Shown here: one piece after another, positions 43,470 through 51,965 of the stretch
Position numbering within the stretch: the stretch's first letter is position 1
Layout of the letters: each line of letters begins with the position of its first letter
From: CAJQQK01 sp963696075
GTDB lineage: Bacteria > Pseudomonadota > Alphaproteobacteria > Rhizobiales > Hyphomicrobiaceae
DNA length: 64,000 nucleotides
Assembly: GCA_963696075.1 (NCBI GenBank)
Contig: CAVOJD010000015.1
Span: 186,001-250,000 of the forward strand
Reading direction: 5' to 3'
Position numbers and translations under genes: made by a program
The notes under the pieces: model-generated
What the model saw: only the letters and a program-made list of their open reading frames with translations
Databases searched by the model: none
What the model was told of the DNA's origin: nothing

Positions 43470-44351
43470 TCAGCCCGAGATTTTGGTGTCGAGGCCAAGG
43501 TCGAGGACGGGGGCGGAGTGCGTCAGGGCGCCGGCGGAAATCAGGTCAACGCCGGATTCAGCGATGGCGCGGACGGTCGAGAGATTGACGCCGCCGGAGG
43601 CTTCGGTGGTGACGCGGCCGGCGACGATCTCGACGGCCTGGCGCAGCGTCGCCGGGGACATGTTGTCGAGGAGGACGGCGTCGACGGGGAAGTTGAGGGC
43701 TTCGCGGAGCTGGTCGAGGGTGTCGACCTCGATCTCGACCTTGACCATGTGGCCGACGCGGGCGCGGACGTTGGCGACGGCGGCTGCGACCCCGCCAGCG
43801 ATGGCGATGTGGTTGTCCTTGATGAGGACGGCGTCGAAGAGGCCGATGCGGTGGTTCATGCCGCCGCCGGCGCGGACGGCGTATTTTTCGAAGGCGCGGA
43901 GGCCCGGCGTCGTCTTGCGGGTGTCGATGATGTGGGCGGAGGTGCCGGCGATGGCGGTGACATAGGCGTTGGTCAGCGTTGCGATGCCGCTCATGCGGCC
44001 GAGGAAATTGAGGGCGACACGTTCCGCGGAGAGGATGGCGCGGGCATCGCCGGTGATGGTCGCGATGGCGTCGCCGGGTGCGAGGGGCGCGCCGTCGGCC
44101 TTATGGGCTTCGACGGTGATGGCGGGATCGAGGGCGGCGAAGGCTGCGCGGGCGACGTCGAGGCCCGCGAGGACGCCGGGCTGGCGGGCTGCAATGGTGC
44201 AGGTTGCGGTGCGGCCTGCGGGGATGGTTGCGTCCGTGGTGAGGTCGCCAACAAGGCCGAGGTCTTCGGCCAGTGCATCCGTGACGGCGCGCTCGATGAG
44301 GGGACGCGGCAGGGGCGTGAGGTTCGGTCGGGGCGCGGCGTTAGCGGTCAT
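43470..44351 (-). CDS. nadC: Nicotinate-nucleotide pyrophosphorylase (carboxylating)
   Basis: 293-aa quinolinate phosphoribosyltransferase, third step of de novo NAD synthesis (quinolinate + PRPP to nicotinate mononucleotide). Visible: LALxxLGRMSGIAT-type segment (LNFLGRMSGIATLT), DTRKTTPGLR (active-site Arg/Lys), HRIGLFDAVLIKDNHI, VEIEVDTLDQL, VLLDNMSPATLR and a C-terminal EASGGVNLSTV. It follows nadB by 13 bases; the pair surely forms one transcript. Confidence 0.95.
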   Translation of the reverse strand: MTANAAPRPNLTPLPRPLIERAVTDALAEDLGLVGDLTTDATIPAGRTATCTIAARQPGVLAGLDVARAAFAALDPAITVEAHKADGAPLAPGDAIATITGDARAILSAERVALNFLGRMSGIATLTNAYVTAIAGTSAHIIDTRKTTPGLRAFEKYAVRAGGGMNHRIGLFDAVLIKDNHIAIAGGVAAAVANVRARVGHMVKVEIEVDTLDQLREALNFPVDAVLLDNMSPATLRQAVEIVAGRVTTEASGGVNLSTVRAIAESGVDLISAGALTHSAPVLDLGLDTKISG

Positions 44352-44364
44352 GGTCTTCAGGCTT

Positions 44365-45993
44365 TCAGGTGGGATCGGGCAGGGTGTCAGTACCGGCGGT
44401 GAGTTCCGCCATCAACCCGCCGGAGAGAATGTGACGGCGCAGGTCGAGGCCGGTCAAGGTCATCGTGCGGGGCTTGGCCTGGGCGGGATCGGTTGCGGGG
44501 AAATCGGTGCGGACATGCGCGCCGCGGGTTTCCTTACGGCGCAGGGCTGCTTCAGCGATGAAGCGGGCGGCAAGGGCGGCATTGGCGATCAGCGGATCGC
44601 CGTCGGCGGCGTCTTCGATGGCCTCGAGCGTTTCGAGGGCCTGGTTGAGGCTGGCTGCGTCGCGCAGGACGCCGACGTTGGCCGACATCGTTGCGCGGAT
44701 CATGGCAAGGGCTGCGTTGCGGGCGCCCAGATCGGGGAGATGGCTGGCGCGGTGGCGTTCGAGGCGGGTGGTGGCGCCGTCGACGACGGGCACGCTGGTG
44801 GCGATATCCTCGGCGGCGCGGGCGGCCATGACGACGGCTTCGAGGAGGGAGTTCGAGGCAAGCCGGTTGGCGCCGTGGAGGCCGGTCGCGGCGACTTCGC
44901 CGATGGCCCAGAGGCCGGGGACCGTCGTGCGGGCGTCGAGGCCGGTCTTGAGGCCGCCCATGTGATAGTGCTCGGCGGGGGCTATGGGGATCGGCTGGCG
45001 GGCCGGGTCGATGCCAGCCTTCAGGCACTTTGCGTGGACGGTCGGAAAGCGCTCGGCGAAGGCGTCACCGATGGCCGACGTGCAGTCGAGGAAGACCTTG
45101 GAGCCGGTTGCGATCTTTTCGAAGACGGCGCGGGCGACAACACTTCTGGGCGCCAGTTCGGCGTCCGGGTGGATGTCGGTCATGAAGCGGTGGCCGGTGT
45201 CGTCGATCAGGGTGGCGCCTTCGCCGCGCAGTGCCTCGGTTGCGAGGGGGGCGGGGTCCTCGTCGATGTCGATCGCGGTCGGGTGAAACTGGACAAACTC
45301 AACATCCGAGACGACGGCGCCAGCGCGCGCGCCAAGCGCAATGCCATCGCCGCGGGAGGAAGCCGGGTTGGTGGTCAGGCGATAGAGGCCGCCGATGCCG
45401 CCGGTCGCAAGGATGATGGCGCGGGTGGCGGTCAGCGCGAAACGGGCGCCGGGGTCAGTGGGTTTCGTGAGGTGGATGCCGGTGACGCGTGTCTCGGCGC
45501 CGCTGCCCGAGGTGATCAATTCGTCGGCGACGTAGCCTTCGAGGAACTTGATCGAGGGGGTCTTGCGGGCGGTTGCGATCAGAGCCTGCATGATGGCGTA
45601 GCCGGCGCGGTCGCCGGCAACCTTCACGACGCGGCGGGCGGTGTGGGCGGCTTCGCGGGAGAGCACGAAGTGGCCGTCGAGGTCGCGGTCGAAGGGGACG
45701 CCGTAGGTGAGGAGATCGCGGATGCGGTCGGGGGCTTCGGCGGCGATCGCATTGGCGACGGCGGTATCGACGATGCCGTCGCCGGCGGCAATGGTGTCGC
45801 GGGCGTGGGCTTCGGGCGTGTCGGCTTCGCCAACGGCTGCGGCGATCCCGCCCTGCGCCCAGGACGAGGAGGCGCCTTCGCCGAGTTCCTTGGCCGCGAT
45901 CACGGTGACCGGCCGGGGGCTCAGTTTGAGCGCGCAGAAGAGCCCGGCAAGGCCGGCACCGACGATGATGATGTCGTTTTCGTTATCGCTCAC
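44365..45993 (-). CDS. nadB: L-aspartate oxidase
   Basis: 542-aa FAD enzyme oxidising aspartate to iminoaspartate for NadA. FAD loop IIIVGAGLAGLFCALK at the start, SSWAQGGIAAAVG, HTARRVVKVAGDRAG (active-site His and Arg), GGIGGLY, and the succinate-dehydrogenase-like C-terminus. I place the start at the GTG (45991-45993, MSDNEND...). Upstream codons to 46119 derive from the R1 repeat and do not resemble NadB. The GTG lies in GTGAGCGA, the conserved end of R1, so the repeat abuts or supplies the start. Confidence 0.93.
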   Translation of the reverse strand: MSDNENDIIIVGAGLAGLFCALKLSPRPVTVIAAKELGEGASSSWAQGGIAAAVGEADTPEAHARDTIAAGDGIVDTAVANAIAAEAPDRIRDLLTYGVPFDRDLDGHFVLSREAAHTARRVVKVAGDRAGYAIMQALIATARKTPSIKFLEGYVADELITSGSGAETRVTGIHLTKPTDPGARFALTATRAIILATGGIGGLYRLTTNPASSRGDGIALGARAGAVVSDVEFVQFHPTAIDIDEDPAPLATEALRGEGATLIDDTGHRFMTDIHPDAELAPRSVVARAVFEKIATGSKVFLDCTSAIGDAFAERFPTVHAKCLKAGIDPARQPIPIAPAEHYHMGGLKTGLDARTTVPGLWAIGEVAATGLHGANRLASNSLLEAVVMAARAAEDIATSVPVVDGATTRLERHRASHLPDLGARNAALAMIRATMSANVGVLRDAASLNQALETLEAIEDAADGDPLIANAALAARFIAEAALRRKETRGAHVRTDFPATDPAQAKPRTMTLTGLDLRRHILSGGLMAELTAGTDTLPDPT

Positions 45994-46172
45994 GGTTGTT
46001 TTCTCGATTTCGCTCGCGGCTGTTCCGGCCCTGCGGGGGCGCGCCGAAGGCGCGGGTCGCTGTCGCTCCCGGACATTTTGTTTTCGCTCACGGTGCTGTT
46101 CCTCGCTGCGCTCGGGCACCTGCGCGGGCGCGGGCCAATGGCCCGGGTCGCGTTGCTCCCGGACGGGTGCCC
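45987..46172. repeat. R1 repeat copies upstream of nadB
   Basis: A degenerate copy at about 46008-46074 and a fuller one at 46081-46172, plus the CGCTCACGGT core at 45987-45996 that overlaps the nadB start codon. They occupy half of the 360-base spacer between nadA and nadB (45994-46353). Confidence 0.7.
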
Positions 46173-46290
46173 TGCGCCGGTGCGGGGCGGCGCGATGCGC
46201 CCGGACGGGTGCTCCAGGCAGAGGCGGGCGGCTGATCGGGTGGGGTTGCCGAAATGGGCAGTGGCCAGGGCAAGGTGTTGCCCTCCGATG

Positions 46291-46328
46291 GTGAAAAGAG
46301 AAACGGCGGAGGCCGGGGCCTCCGCCGT
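46291..46328 (-). terminator. Intrinsic terminator after nadA
   Basis: Perfect 12-bp palindromic stem (46303-46314 / 46317-46328; loop forms by opening the innermost pairs). On the minus strand it is followed by TTTCTCTTTTC, 25 bases past the nadA stop. It implies nadB-nadC have their own promoter or rely on read-through. Confidence 0.85.
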
Positions 46329-46353
46329 GGTGTCCGGCAAGGAGCCGGTGGCG

Positions 46354-47409
46354 TTAGTGGGTCAGGTTGACCATGCGCTCGACGGCGCGGCGGGCCTTGT
46401 CGGCGACCGCTGGGTCGACGGTGACCTCGTGCTGCATGTAGAGCAGGCTGTCGAGAATGTTCTCGAGCGAGATCCGCTTCATGTGCGGGCACAGGTTGCA
46501 CGGCTTGACGAATTCGACGTTGGGCACTTCGGCCGAGACGTTCGAGGCCATCGAGCATTCGGTTACCAGCACCACCTTCGGCGGACGGTTGTCCTTGACG
46601 AAGTCGATCATGGCAGCCGTCGAGCCGGTGAAGTCGGCGGCCTCAATCACATCGGGCGGGCACTCGGGGTGCGCGATGATCTTGATCGAGGGATCGGCGG
46701 CGCGGTAGGCCTCGAGTTCTGCGCCCGTGAAGCGTTCGTGGACTTCGCAGCGGCCCTTCCAGGCGATGATCTCGACATCGGTCTGGGTCTGGACGTACTT
46801 GGCGAGGTACTCATCGGGGATGAGGAGGACACGCGGCACACCGAGGCTTTCGACGACCTTTACAGCGTTCGCCGAGGTGCAGCAGATGTCGGATTCAGCC
46901 TTCACGTCGGCGCTGGTGTTCACATAGGTGACGACCGGCACGCCGGGGTAGGCTTCGCGCAGCGCACGCACATCCGCACCCGTGATCGAGGAGGCCAGCG
47001 AGCAGCCGGCTTCAAGATCGGGGATGAGCACGGTCTTTTCCGGGCTCATGAGCTTGGATGTCTCGGCCATGAAGTGAACGCCGGCCTGGACGATGACGTC
47101 GGCGTCCGTCTTGGCGGCTTCCTTGGCGAGCTGGAGGCTGTCGCCGCGGATGTCGCCGACGCAGTGGAAGATTTCCGGCGTCATGTAGTTGTGCGCCAGG
47201 ATCGCGGCGTTGCGCTCTTTCTTGAGCGTGTTGATCGCCTTGATGATCGGCGCGAACTGCGGCCACTCCAAAGGCGTCACAACGTGCTTCACCTTCTCAT
47301 AGAGCGGCGCCATTTCTGCGGCGAGTTCGGGCGTGAAGTCGGGCACCACGTCCGCGCGGGTGCGCGCTGGCCGTACGGCCGTCACACCGATTTCTTGCGT
47401 CATTGACAT
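46354..47409 (-). CDS. nadA: Quinolinate synthase A
   Basis: 351-aa [4Fe-4S] enzyme condensing iminoaspartate and dihydroxyacetone phosphate to quinolinate. Three Cys-bearing segments fit the cluster ligands: DLEAGCSLA, HPECPPDV and CNLCPHMK; others are AILAHNYM near the N-terminus, VQAGVHFMAETSK and TYVNTSADVKAESDICCTSAN. AAGGAGA site before the ATG at 47407-47409. Two NadQ-like operator sites lie upstream (47432-47452, 47489-47506) and the nadQ gene follows them, divided only by the intergenic region. Confidence 0.96.
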   Translation of the reverse strand: MSMTQEIGVTAVRPARTRADVVPDFTPELAAEMAPLYEKVKHVVTPLEWPQFAPIIKAINTLKKERNAAILAHNYMTPEIFHCVGDIRGDSLQLAKEAAKTDADVIVQAGVHFMAETSKLMSPEKTVLIPDLEAGCSLASSITGADVRALREAYPGVPVVTYVNTSADVKAESDICCTSANAVKVVESLGVPRVLLIPDEYLAKYVQTQTDVEIIAWKGRCEVHERFTGAELEAYRAADPSIKIIAHPECPPDVIEAADFTGSTAAMIDFVKDNRPPKVVLVTECSMASNVSAEVPNVEFVKPCNLCPHMKRISLENILDSLLYMQHEVTVDPAVADKARRAVERMVNLTH

Positions 47410-47431
47410 GATTTAGTCTCCTTCCCGTGAG

Positions 47432-47452
47432 TAATGCTCTATTTGAGCATTA
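47432..47452. promoter_or_regulatory. Predicted NadQ operator 1 before nadA
   Basis: Perfect 8-bp inverted repeat TAATGCTC-TATTT-GAGCATTA, 22 bases upstream of the nadA ATG. Its place beside nadA and nadQ suggests an NAD-biosynthesis operator. Assignment to NadQ is inference. Confidence 0.7.
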
Positions 47453-47488
47453 TTGAGGCATAAGGCTACGTTTCGATTGTGGCAGCTT

Positions 47489-47506
47489 TATGCTCCGATT
47501 GAGTAT
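47489..47506. promoter_or_regulatory. Predicted NadQ operator 2 before nadA
   Basis: ATGCTC-CGATT-GAGTAT: same half-sites and 5-base spacer as operator 1 with one change, centres about 56 bp apart. Confidence 0.55.
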
Positions 47507-47689
47507 TGCTTCGTTGCTTAGATAATGGGCTGTTGAGGGCGCCTTTGCAAGGTGCGTGACGGTTCAATGTCGGCATTGCCGCTATGCAGTACGTGCACGG
47601 CGTGGTCGTCTCGTCGTGGGACCTGATGCGCCGACAAGGCGTTGATTTGACCGTCTAAGTGGTTGTTTTTAGGTTTTTTTCTTGCGCGT

Positions 47690-47740
47690 AACGCTGGGCC
47701 GCCCACGCGCTGGCGGGCGGCGGCCCAGCGTTCGTTTTTT
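47690..47740 (+). terminator. Orphan plus-strand intrinsic terminator
   Basis: Perfect 14-bp stem (47690-47703 / 47719-47732) followed by CGTTTTTT on the plus strand. On the minus strand only A-rich sequence follows, so it cannot end nadQ. No plus-strand gene lies upstream in 47410-47689, so it may end an unannotated small RNA or block transcription antisense to nadQ. Confidence 0.65.
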
Positions 47741-47741
47741 G

Positions 47742-48815
47742 TCAGCTGCGACCCAAATTGACGCGTACGCCGGGGGCCGGGCGTTCGAGCAGGACTTCGC
47801 GGCGGAAGCGATAGAGACGGGCGGGGCGGCCGCCGGTCTTGACGCGGACTTCGCCGGTCGCCTCGACGAGACCTGCGCTTTCCACCAGACGTCGGAAATT
47901 CTGCTTGTGCAGGTGGGGCCCGAGGATCGCTTCGACTGTCTTCTGCAACTCGAACAACGTGAACTCATTTGGCATGAGCTCGAACACGACCGGGCGATAT
48001 TTGATCTTGGCCCGGATGCGGCCGATGGCGGTTGCGAGGATGCGGCGATGGTCGAAGCGCAGAGCCTGGCCGAGTGCGGGATGGCTGTCCCACTCACGCG
48101 CTGCGCTGCGGCCATCGCGGCGGGCTTCGTCGATGAGGCCTGCTTCGTAAAGCAGTTCATAGCGCTCGAGCACTTTTTCCTCATCCCACGAGCCACCGAA
48201 CATGCCAAAGACCATGCGCAAGCGCTCCTTGCGCTGGGTTGGCCGGCTTGGGGAGGCTGCGACGTCGTCGCGTTCGGACCACTGCTCGAGGAGCGGTTCG
48301 ATGACCTCGCTCAGGATGTCCGGTTTGCCGTTACGCCAGTCCTCCCAGGGGAAGAAATCGTACCAGCTGCGCCAGCGGGCGGCGGCGACCTCCTCGTCAA
48401 GCTCGCTTGAGCGCAGGAGGGCGAGGTAGCCGATCGAGACAACATGTGGACCGGTATCGTCGGGGCCGGCATGGCGGCCCCGGTCAGCGAAGGTGTAGAG
48501 TTGTTCGGCATAGCCAAGATCGAGACCGGTCTGTTCGTTGACCCAGTCGCGCAATCCCCCGTCGAGCGTGCGGTGATCGCGGGGCGTGAAGGGGCCGAAC
48601 GGAAGCGCCGCACTGGGCGTGCGGACCTCGTCGGCCAGTTTTGGGTTTTGTTCCCCCCTGACAGTCAGGACTTCCGGCTGGTCGTCCCTGACAGTGATGA
48701 TCGCGGCACTGAGCCCGATCTCTACGGCTGCATAATCCGGGCGCATATGAATCCCCTCAACGCTCCCGGTCTCGCCCGCGAATTGCGGGGCAAGTCCCTC
48801 AAGTTCCATCGTCAT
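47742..48815 (-). CDS. nadQ: NadQ-type NAD biosynthesis transcriptional regulator (Nudix-like plus winged helix)
   Basis: 357-aa protein. The N-terminal half is Nudix-like but lacks a proper Nudix box (the region around GGLRDWVNEQTGLDLGYAEQLYTFAD keeps the fold without catalytic REUXEE). The C-terminal part has a winged helix (MPNEFTLFELQKTVEAILG, KQNFRRLVESAGLVEATGE, GRPARLYRF). This plan is that of NadQ (COG4111), a repressor of nad genes. Position upstream of nadA and the paired operators there support the call. GGAGAG site upstream of the ATG. Confidence 0.75.
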   Translation of the reverse strand: MTMELEGLAPQFAGETGSVEGIHMRPDYAAVEIGLSAAIITVRDDQPEVLTVRGEQNPKLADEVRTPSAALPFGPFTPRDHRTLDGGLRDWVNEQTGLDLGYAEQLYTFADRGRHAGPDDTGPHVVSIGYLALLRSSELDEEVAAARWRSWYDFFPWEDWRNGKPDILSEVIEPLLEQWSERDDVAASPSRPTQRKERLRMVFGMFGGSWDEEKVLERYELLYEAGLIDEARRDGRSAAREWDSHPALGQALRFDHRRILATAIGRIRAKIKYRPVVFELMPNEFTLFELQKTVEAILGPHLHKQNFRRLVESAGLVEATGEVRVKTGGRPARLYRFRREVLLERPAPGVRVNLGRS

Positions 48816-48937
48816 CGCTTCTCTCCAAACGCGATTGATGCGGGGAGAAGGTACTTTGGAAAGTGGCGATTTTCAGAACAATTGATTTTTGAGAACGTAT
48901 AAGGCTGTTGCTGATTCGCTTCGAAGCTACTGAATTA

Positions 48938-49462
48938 TCATGCAGATTCGAATTCGCTCGGTATCGAGAAGAGTTCCGCTTCAAGCGTGGCAATTGCCGG
49001 CGTCAAGGCTTCAATTGCGGCAATCATGCGGCCGCCGCGTGAGAGCAGTTTGTCAGCGTGGCGCACCATGAGCAGGTTCGGATTTGCGGTCTTCGACGCA
49101 TGGCGCATGCGGTCTGCAATCAGGTGTTCGTCCGCGTCGTTACTGAGCGCACAGGCGGTGATGAAGGCGGCGGCCGACGACCGGCTGATGCCTGCAAGGC
49201 AATGGACGACGAGGGGACCGTCACGGTTCCAGTGCCGGGCGAAGTCGATCAGGCTCGCGATGTGATTCGGTTCCGGGTGGATCAGGTCTTTGTGCGGCGC
49301 GGTGATGTCGTTGATGACGAGCTTGAAGTGGTTTTCAGGCCGGACGCCGCGGGGCGTCTCGGGGATCGACCACGGATTGATGGCGGTCACGACATAGCGG
49401 GCCCCGGTGTCTGTCACCGTTTGCTGGAGCCGGGCGAGCGGGCATACGTAGATTGTGGTCAT
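48938..49462 (-). CDS. Tyrosine/dual-specificity phosphatase-like protein
   Basis: 174-aa protein with the Cys-based phosphatase loop VHCLAGISRSSAA (CxxxxxR: Cys and Arg present) at about 110 and an upstream Asp-containing FKLVINDITAPHKD that may hold the general acid. The N-terminal MTTIYVCPLARL matches the alphaproteobacterial tyrosine-phosphatase-like group. The ATG at 49460-49462 fits the family; an in-frame start at 49534 adds 24 unlikely residues. Substrate unknown. Confidence 0.82.
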   Translation of the reverse strand: MTTIYVCPLARLQQTVTDTGARYVVTAINPWSIPETPRGVRPENHFKLVINDITAPHKDLIHPEPNHIASLIDFARHWNRDGPLVVHCLAGISRSSAAAFITACALSNDADEHLIADRMRHASKTANPNLLMVRHADKLLSRGGRMIAAIEALTPAIATLEAELFSIPSEFESA

Positions 49463-49593
49463 CGTTCCGGGTGCGTCGTTGTGCGTGTCGGTCGGGCGGT
49501 AACGCAGGGGCGCGGTCAGGCCGGCCCAGCCCAAGGAGATTTCATCGACTCAAGCCAACGCAACTCACATCCTGGATACCTCGGAGCGGGCGA

Positions 49594-50217
49594 TCAGTCA
49601 CCCAGATTTGCTTCAAGATCCTTAAAGCGTGACAGAAATGCCTGCTGGGCGGTGTCGGTCGCAACGGGGGCGAGGCTCGAAAGGCTGCGGGTCAGCTCGG
49701 CCGGCAGGTTGTCGGGGCGGGTGAAATAGGTGCGGCCTTCGGCTTCGGTGAAGCCTGCAAGGCGGGTTGCCTCGAAAAAGGCCGCGATGCCGTCGGCGTG
49801 TTTGATCCGTTCGGCGACGCCGGGCGGCGGGGTGGGAGCGAGGCCGAAGCGGAGGTGGACGGCCTCGAGGAGGCGGATTTCGAACGCCTTGTAGTCGAGG
49901 CCGAGGGCTGCCTTGAAGGGCGAGATCAGGTCGCCGACGACGTACTCGGCGGAATCGTGAAGCAGGGCCGCGAGGCGCTCGCGAGGCCCCCAGGCGGGGT
50001 TCAGGGTGGCGGCGATTTCCTCGACGATGATGGAGTGCTGGGCGACGGAAAAGGCATGTTGGCCCAGCGTCTGGCCGTTCCAGCGGGCGACGCGGGCGAG
50101 GCCGTGGGCGATATCCTCGATCTCGATGTCGAGGGGGGAGGGGTCGAGCAGGTCGAGGCGGCGGCCGGAGAGCATGCGTTGCCAGGCGCGCGGCTTCTTA
50201 TTTGAGGGAGGGGGCAT
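49594..50217 (-). CDS. HD-domain hydrolase (YfbR-like)
   Basis: 207-aa HD phosphohydrolase. Metal ligands: first His in NGQTLGQHAFSVAQHS (about 45-60), HD pair in LLHDSAEYVVGD, and a later Asp in IKHADGIAAFFEA. The arrangement matches YfbR-like 5'-deoxynucleotidases and related HD proteins. The start is set at the ATG 50215-50217 (MPPPSNKKPRAW); a longer open frame to 50367 is low-complexity. It follows tag by 22 bases, so ygfZ-tag-HD is a likely operon. Confidence 0.82.
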   Translation of the reverse strand: MPPPSNKKPRAWQRMLSGRRLDLLDPSPLDIEIEDIAHGLARVARWNGQTLGQHAFSVAQHSIIVEEIAATLNPAWGPRERLAALLHDSAEYVVGDLISPFKAALGLDYKAFEIRLLEAVHLRFGLAPTPPPGVAERIKHADGIAAFFEATRLAGFTEAEGRTYFTRPDNLPAELTRSLSSLAPVATDTAQQAFLSRFKDLEANLGD

Positions 50218-50239
50218 GGGAGGGTTCAGGTTTAAGGGT

Positions 50240-50860
50240 TCAGGGTTCAGGGGTGAACGTGAGGGTGCGTTGGAGGTGGGCGCAGGGGGCGTGGCGGGGG
50301 CAGGTGACGAGGTGGTCGTTGACGAGGCCGCTGGCCTGCATGAAGGCGTAGACCGTGGTGGGGCCAACGAAGCGGAAGCCTGATTTCTTGAGCGCCTTGG
50401 AGATCTTTTTTGACAGTTCGGTCTCGGCGGGGACGTCGGCGAAGGTTTTACGTTCGTGGATCAGGGGGCGGCCGTCGAGGTGGTCCCAGATGAAGGTGGC
50501 AAGCGATTGTTGCTCGGCGAGCGCGAGGTAGGCGCGGGCGTTGGTGATGGTGGCTTCGATCTTGGCGCGGTTGCGCACGATGCCGGCATCACCCATCAGG
50601 CGGGCGACATCCTTGTCGGAGAAGCGGGCGATGCGTTCGGCATCGAAGTTCTTGAAGGCGCGGCGGAAGTTGTCGCGCTTCTTGAGGATGGTGAGCCAGG
50701 AGAGGCCGGCCTGGAAGCCTTCGAGGCAGAGCTTTTCGAAAAGGTCGCGGTCGGCGGTTTTGGGTACGCCCCATTCCTCGTCGTGATAGCGGGCGTATTC
50801 GGGATCATCGATGCCGGGCCAGGGGCAGCGGTCGATCTTGGCGGTGGCTTTTGCGGTCAT
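50240..50860 (-). CDS. tag: DNA-3-methyladenine glycosylase I
   Basis: 206-aa base-excision repair enzyme removing 3-methyladenine. RCPWPG and YHDEEWGVP at the N-terminus, GFQAGLSWLTILKKR (base pocket), GDAGIVRNRAKIEATI, and the zinc-binding end VTCPRHAPC with the early Cys and His completing the site. Four bases separate its ATG from the ygfZ stop. Confidence 0.95.
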   Translation of the reverse strand: MTAKATAKIDRCPWPGIDDPEYARYHDEEWGVPKTADRDLFEKLCLEGFQAGLSWLTILKKRDNFRRAFKNFDAERIARFSDKDVARLMGDAGIVRNRAKIEATITNARAYLALAEQQSLATFIWDHLDGRPLIHERKTFADVPAETELSKKISKALKKSGFRFVGPTTVYAFMQASGLVNDHLVTCPRHAPCAHLQRTLTFTPEP

Positions 50861-50864
50861 GGCG

Positions 50865-51734
50865 CTATCCGGTCGGCTTGCCGGTTGCGGGGTCGAGGTG
50901 GAGCCAATCGGGGAAGTCGAGGTCGAGGGTGGCTCGGCCGGCGGTGAGGGGGGTGCCGGCCTTCAGTGCTTCGCCGGCGCGGTCGAGGCGCAGGAGGGCG
51001 ATGGCGGTGGTGCCCGATGTCGAGCCGATGGCGCCGATGGTTGCTTCGCCAGCCGTGATCTCGGTGCCGGCGGCGACGGGTTCGCTGAGCTTGACGCGGA
51101 CGGTGCGTTTGCGGGCGGTGCCGCGATGCTGCATGCGGGAGACGACCTCCTGGCCGATGAAGCAGCCTTTCTTGAAGTCGACGCTTTTGAGCTGGTCGAA
51201 CAGGGCTTCATGGGGGAAGGCGTCGCCGAGGGCGTAGTCGGCGCCGGCTGAGGGGATGCCAAGGGCGATGCGGTGGGCCTCATAGGCTGCTTGATCGACG
51301 GTGTCGGCCGGGATCTCGGCGAGGCGGGCGATGGGGAGGATCAGGCGGAGGCCGAGATCGGCGTTGCGCGGGTCAGGGGCTGAGATGACACCGCCGGGCG
51401 GAGCGGCGCCGGCCGGCCACAGCGCTGCGACGAGGAGGTCGTCTGACTTGTCGGTGAAGGTGACGTTGGCGCGGAGGCGATAGAAGGAGAGGCGCTTGAT
51501 GAGGTCGGCTGCGGCGCTTTTCGCGACATCGATGAGGAAGCCGGTGGCGGTGCGAAAGAGGAAGAAATCGAACAGGATCTTGCCCTGGGGGGAGAGCAGG
51601 GCGGTGTGGATGGCGCCGGTCGGCTCGAGGCGGTCGAGCGAGTTCGTCACCAGCCCGTCAAGCAGGGTTTCGGCATCGGCGCCGGTGACGTCGATGACGC
51701 CGCGGTCGGCGAGCGGGGCAAGGCTGGGGGTCAT
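50865..51734 (-). CDS. ygfZ: Folate-binding protein YgfZ
   Basis: 289-aa member of the YgfZ/GcvT-like family, which uses tetrahydrofolate in maintaining some Fe-S enzymes. The family signature K-x-C-x-x-G-Q-E reads KKGCFIGQE with the conserved Cys (about 190). The N-terminal DRGVIDVTGADAETLLDGLVTN is the usual start of the fold. First gene of a compact minus-strand cluster with tag and the HD hydrolase. Confidence 0.92.
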   Translation of the reverse strand: MTPSLAPLADRGVIDVTGADAETLLDGLVTNSLDRLEPTGAIHTALLSPQGKILFDFFLFRTATGFLIDVAKSAAADLIKRLSFYRLRANVTFTDKSDDLLVAALWPAGAAPPGGVISAPDPRNADLGLRLILPIARLAEIPADTVDQAAYEAHRIALGIPSAGADYALGDAFPHEALFDQLKSVDFKKGCFIGQEVVSRMQHRGTARKRTVRVKLSEPVAAGTEITAGEATIGAIGSTSGTTAIALLRLDRAGEALKAGTPLTAGRATLDLDFPDWLHLDPATGKPTG

Positions 51735-51965
51735 GATACCTCGTTGGGGGCTCGGTCAGCAGACGCGTTGAGATGCGTGAGCGTTAACCTATGGTGCCTC
51801 GGACGCGGATGCCAGGGGCAGGCGATGTGGTTTGTGGGGACGGCCTTGTCGGCGTCGGGCCGGGTCATGTAAAGGAGGCGCTGCAGGAATTTGTGCGCTG
51901 CGGCACGGCGTTCGGGCTTACAGCCTGACGATTTGGTGGTCGGTCGCGGCGGGAAGGAAGCGGTT

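Noticed and set aside
43969..47406. Very long plus-strand open frame (over 1100 codons) opposite nadC, nadB and nadA
   Set aside because: Gly/Val/Ala/Asp-rich translation typical of the antisense frame of high-GC genes; the minus-strand nad genes are certain.
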